Shown: piece by piece, positions 62,693 through 64,000 of the stretch
Layout of the letters: every line of letters starts with the position of its first letter
Numbering within the stretch: the first letter of the stretch is position 1
Origin: CAG-791 sp000431495
Lineage (GTDB): Bacteria > Bacillota > Clostridia > Lachnospirales > Lachnospiraceae
Assembly: GCA_052117605.1 (NCBI GenBank)
Contig: JBQKIT010000007.1
Length of the DNA: 64,000 nt
Strand: one strand, 5' to 3'
The notes under the pieces: generated by a model
Told to the model about the DNA's origin: nothing
The model's input: the letters and a program-made list of their open reading frames with translations, nothing else
Databases searched by the model: none
Made by a program: the position numbers and the translations under genes

Positions 62693-63715
62693 ATGAAATT
62701 AGAGAGAGGTATCAATTTAGGTGGCTATTTATCGCAGTGTGTGCATAGCACAGAACACTACGATACATTTATTCAGGAGGAAGACATTCATAAGATTGCT
62801 TCCATGGGATTTGACCATGTACGTCTGCCAATTGATTATGAAGTACTGGAAGATGAGATTGGCAGAACCAGAGAAGAGGGCTTTGCCTATGTGACCAGAT
62901 CAGTGGAATGGTGCAAACGGCAGGGATTGAACATTGTACTGGATCTGCATAAAGCGTATGGCTATGACTTTAACAATGTCGGAGATAAGGAAAAGAATAC
63001 TCTGTTTACAAATAAAATGGTACAGAAGCGTTTTGTGGATCTGTGGATCAAGATTGCAGAGCATTATGCGGACGAGACTCATGTTGCGTTTGAACTGCTG
63101 AATGAAGTGGTAGAGCAGGAAAATGCAAAAGCGTGGAATCTGCTCATTGCAGAAACGGTGGACGCTATTCGCCGAATAGCCAAAGACACCATTATTATTT
63201 ACGGCGGAATTCAATGGAACAGTGTGAAGACATTGAAGCTGTTAGAGAAGCCCAAGCATGAAAATATACTGTTCACGTTCCATTTCTATGAGCCGTTGCT
63301 GTTTACCCATCAGAAAGCGCACTGGGTACCGACCATCAGCCAGACCGAAGATATCTATTATCCGGAAGCAATGGACTATTATCGTACAAAGTCGCTGCCC
63401 ATCGGATATCAGGGTGAAGTAGTCTGCAAGGCACAGGCACAGAACATGGGAACAGAATTTATCACGGAAATGGTAATGGAAGCAGTTACTGCTGCAAAAA
63501 AAGCCGGAGTGGCACTGTACTGTGGAGAATTTGGTGTTATTGATCAGGCTCCTGTAGAAGATACCCTGCGCTGGTTCACGGATGTGGATACCGTATTCCG
63601 ACAGTTCGATATCAGCTGTGCTGTCTGGACTTATAAAGAGATGGATTTCGGACTTACCGGAGAACATTATGCACCGATTTGCGAACAATTGCTGAAGCTT
63701 TGGAACCGGAAGTAG
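62693..63715 (+). CDS. GH5 glycosidase (cellulase/exo-glucanase superfamily)
   Basis: A 340-residue cytoplasmic GH5 enzyme. RGINLGGYLSQC at the start, HVRLPIDYEVL near residue 44, HKAYGYDF near 83, the acid/base in FELLNEVVEQ near 141, TFHFYEPLLFTHQ near 200 and the nucleophile in YCGEFGVI near 280 match the family. No signal peptide, so it may act on imported oligosaccharides from beta-glucan, mannan or similar polymers. GAGGGCAAGAAC precedes the ATG. The frame is intact even though an IS element begins about 50 bases later. Subfamily not determined. Confidence 0.9.
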   Translation: MKLERGINLGGYLSQCVHSTEHYDTFIQEEDIHKIASMGFDHVRLPIDYEVLEDEIGRTREEGFAYVTRSVEWCKRQGLNIVLDLHKAYGYDFNNVGDKEKNTLFTNKMVQKRFVDLWIKIAEHYADETHVAFELLNEVVEQENAKAWNLLIAETVDAIRRIAKDTIIIYGGIQWNSVKTLKLLEKPKHENILFTFHFYEPLLFTHQKAHWVPTISQTEDIYYPEAMDYYRTKSLPIGYQGEVVCKAQAQNMGTEFITEMVMEAVTAAKKAGVALYCGEFGVIDQAPVEDTLRWFTDVDTVFRQFDISCAVWTYKEMDFGLTGEHYAPICEQLLKLWNRK

Positions 63716-63774
63716 GGTGGAAAGCTAACAAAGAAATCCTCAAAAACAGCCCCGAAATGTGCGTGATGATATGC

Positions 63775-63818
63775 TACCCCTAAGTAGGACATTGAAAAAT
63801 GAAACCTACTTGGGGGTA
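63775..63818 (+). promoter_or_regulatory. Hairpin covering the transposase ribosome-binding site
   Basis: Arms 63775-63788 and 63805-63818 pair over 14 bases with one mismatch. The right arm holds the GGGGG that precedes the transposase ATG, so a transcript entering from outside would fold and hide the site. This is known for some other IS types. Confidence 0.55.
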
Positions 63819-63823
63819 TTGTT

Positions 63824-64000
63824 ATGTCCAGGAAAAGTAAGATAGACCCAGTACTCAAGATAAAGGCAGTTGAAGATATCCTGGTTGGCAAAAAGGGGAT
63901 GTGTGAAATTGCGAGAGAGCTGAGGGTTGACGAATCCACGGTTAGAGGTTGGAGATTAATATACCTTAGTGGAGGTCCAACTGCTCTAGCTAATCAGTCA
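63824..64000 (+). CDS. IS3-family transposase OrfA (3' end cut by window)
   Basis: 59 codons to the window edge, no stop. The protein starts MSRKSKIDPVLKIKAVEDIL and has a helix-turn-helix, MCEIARELRVDESTVRGW, near residues 27-45, as in IS3-type OrfA that binds the element ends. YLSGGPTAL follows. GGGGG about eight bases upstream is its ribosome site. The second reading frame with the DDE domain would follow past the edge. Confidence 0.8.
   Translation, partial: MSRKSKIDPVLKIKAVEDILVGKKGMCEIARELRVDESTVRGWRLIYLSGGPTALANQS

Larger units (their letters stand above)
63767..64000 (+). mobile_element. Left end of an IS3-family (IS150-like) element
   Basis: The sequence TGCTACCCCTAAGTAGGACA near 63772-63791 resembles the terminal inverted repeat of IS150-group elements, and the transposase reading frame follows. 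The exact left edge is uncertain (63767 or 63772). The right end lies outside the window. Confidence 0.65.

Noticed and set aside
1..64000. CRISPR arrays, tRNA or rRNA genes, prophage genes.
   Set aside because: No regularly spaced repeats, no tRNA-like cloverleaf with CCA-type end and no phage structural genes were seen in a visual reading; a tRNA and CRISPR search program would be decisive.

Overview
The window looks like chromosome of a low-to-mid GC Bacillota bacterium, most likely a gut Clostridia member of the Lachnospiraceae type. This is an inference from gene content: a sortase-assembled pilus, lipoprotein-type binding proteins, ECF vitamin-type transporters, an EpsG-type exopolysaccharide cluster and a FeoA/FeoA/FeoB operon with a Cys-rich partner. 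I saw no rRNA, tRNA, CRISPR array or prophage. Most genes lie on the minus strand.

1-17 kb is a large minus-strand locus for sucrose, raffinose-family oligosaccharides and fructo-oligosaccharides. In transcription order it holds a GH172 (DUF2961) protein, sucrose phosphorylase, a serine beta-lactamase-like hydrolase, a terminator, then a lipoprotein sugar-binding protein, two MalF/MalG-type permeases (no ATPase), a stem-loop, a GH13_31 glucosidase, an MFS transporter, a second GH13_31 glucosidase, a Sip1-type GH36 enzyme, a GH32 fructosidase and a LacI regulator that runs off the left edge. Palindromes centred on CG in front of the binding-protein gene and the lacI gene are candidate operators.

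17-21.6 kb is mixed: an AT-rich voltage-gated-type K+ channel gene, a GNAT acetyltransferase, a GreA-like factor, a GH27 alpha-galactosidase-like enzyme and a stand-alone ECF S component. 21.6-27.1 kb is a minus-strand operon for a MacA-like adaptor, an ABC ATPase, a FtsX/MacB-type permease, a small secreted repeat protein and a DUF362 ferredoxin protein. 27.2-33 kb is a class C sortase pilus operon (VWA tip protein, major pilin, sortase, small anchored subunit), with a LytTR-only regulator divergent from it. 33.7-36.1 kb has cyclophilin, ProA and a YbaK/ProX-type editing protein.

36.2-39.6 kb is a ferrous iron operon: two FeoA proteins, FeoB, a 53-residue membrane protein, a Cys-rich FeoB-associated protein and an HMA metal-binding protein, with a candidate iron-type operator at the promoter and a terminator at the end. 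Divergent from it, 39.9-44.1 kb is an ECF transporter operon: UPF0397 S component, double ATPase, T component and a DUF2238-like membrane protein. A small HTH regulator, an NCS2 purine-type permease, a decayed GGDEF-EAL pseudogene and ilvE follow.

48-59.2 kb is an exopolysaccharide cluster led by galK: two GT2 enzymes of different types, a phosphoglycosyl transferase, a Wzz protein with a degenerate kinase-like tail, EpsG and further glycosyltransferases. No flippase or active tyrosine kinase is present in it. The window ends with DegV, an RlmI-type rRNA methyltransferase, an AraC regulator divergent from a GH5 glycosidase, and the left end of an IS3-family element cut by the window edge.
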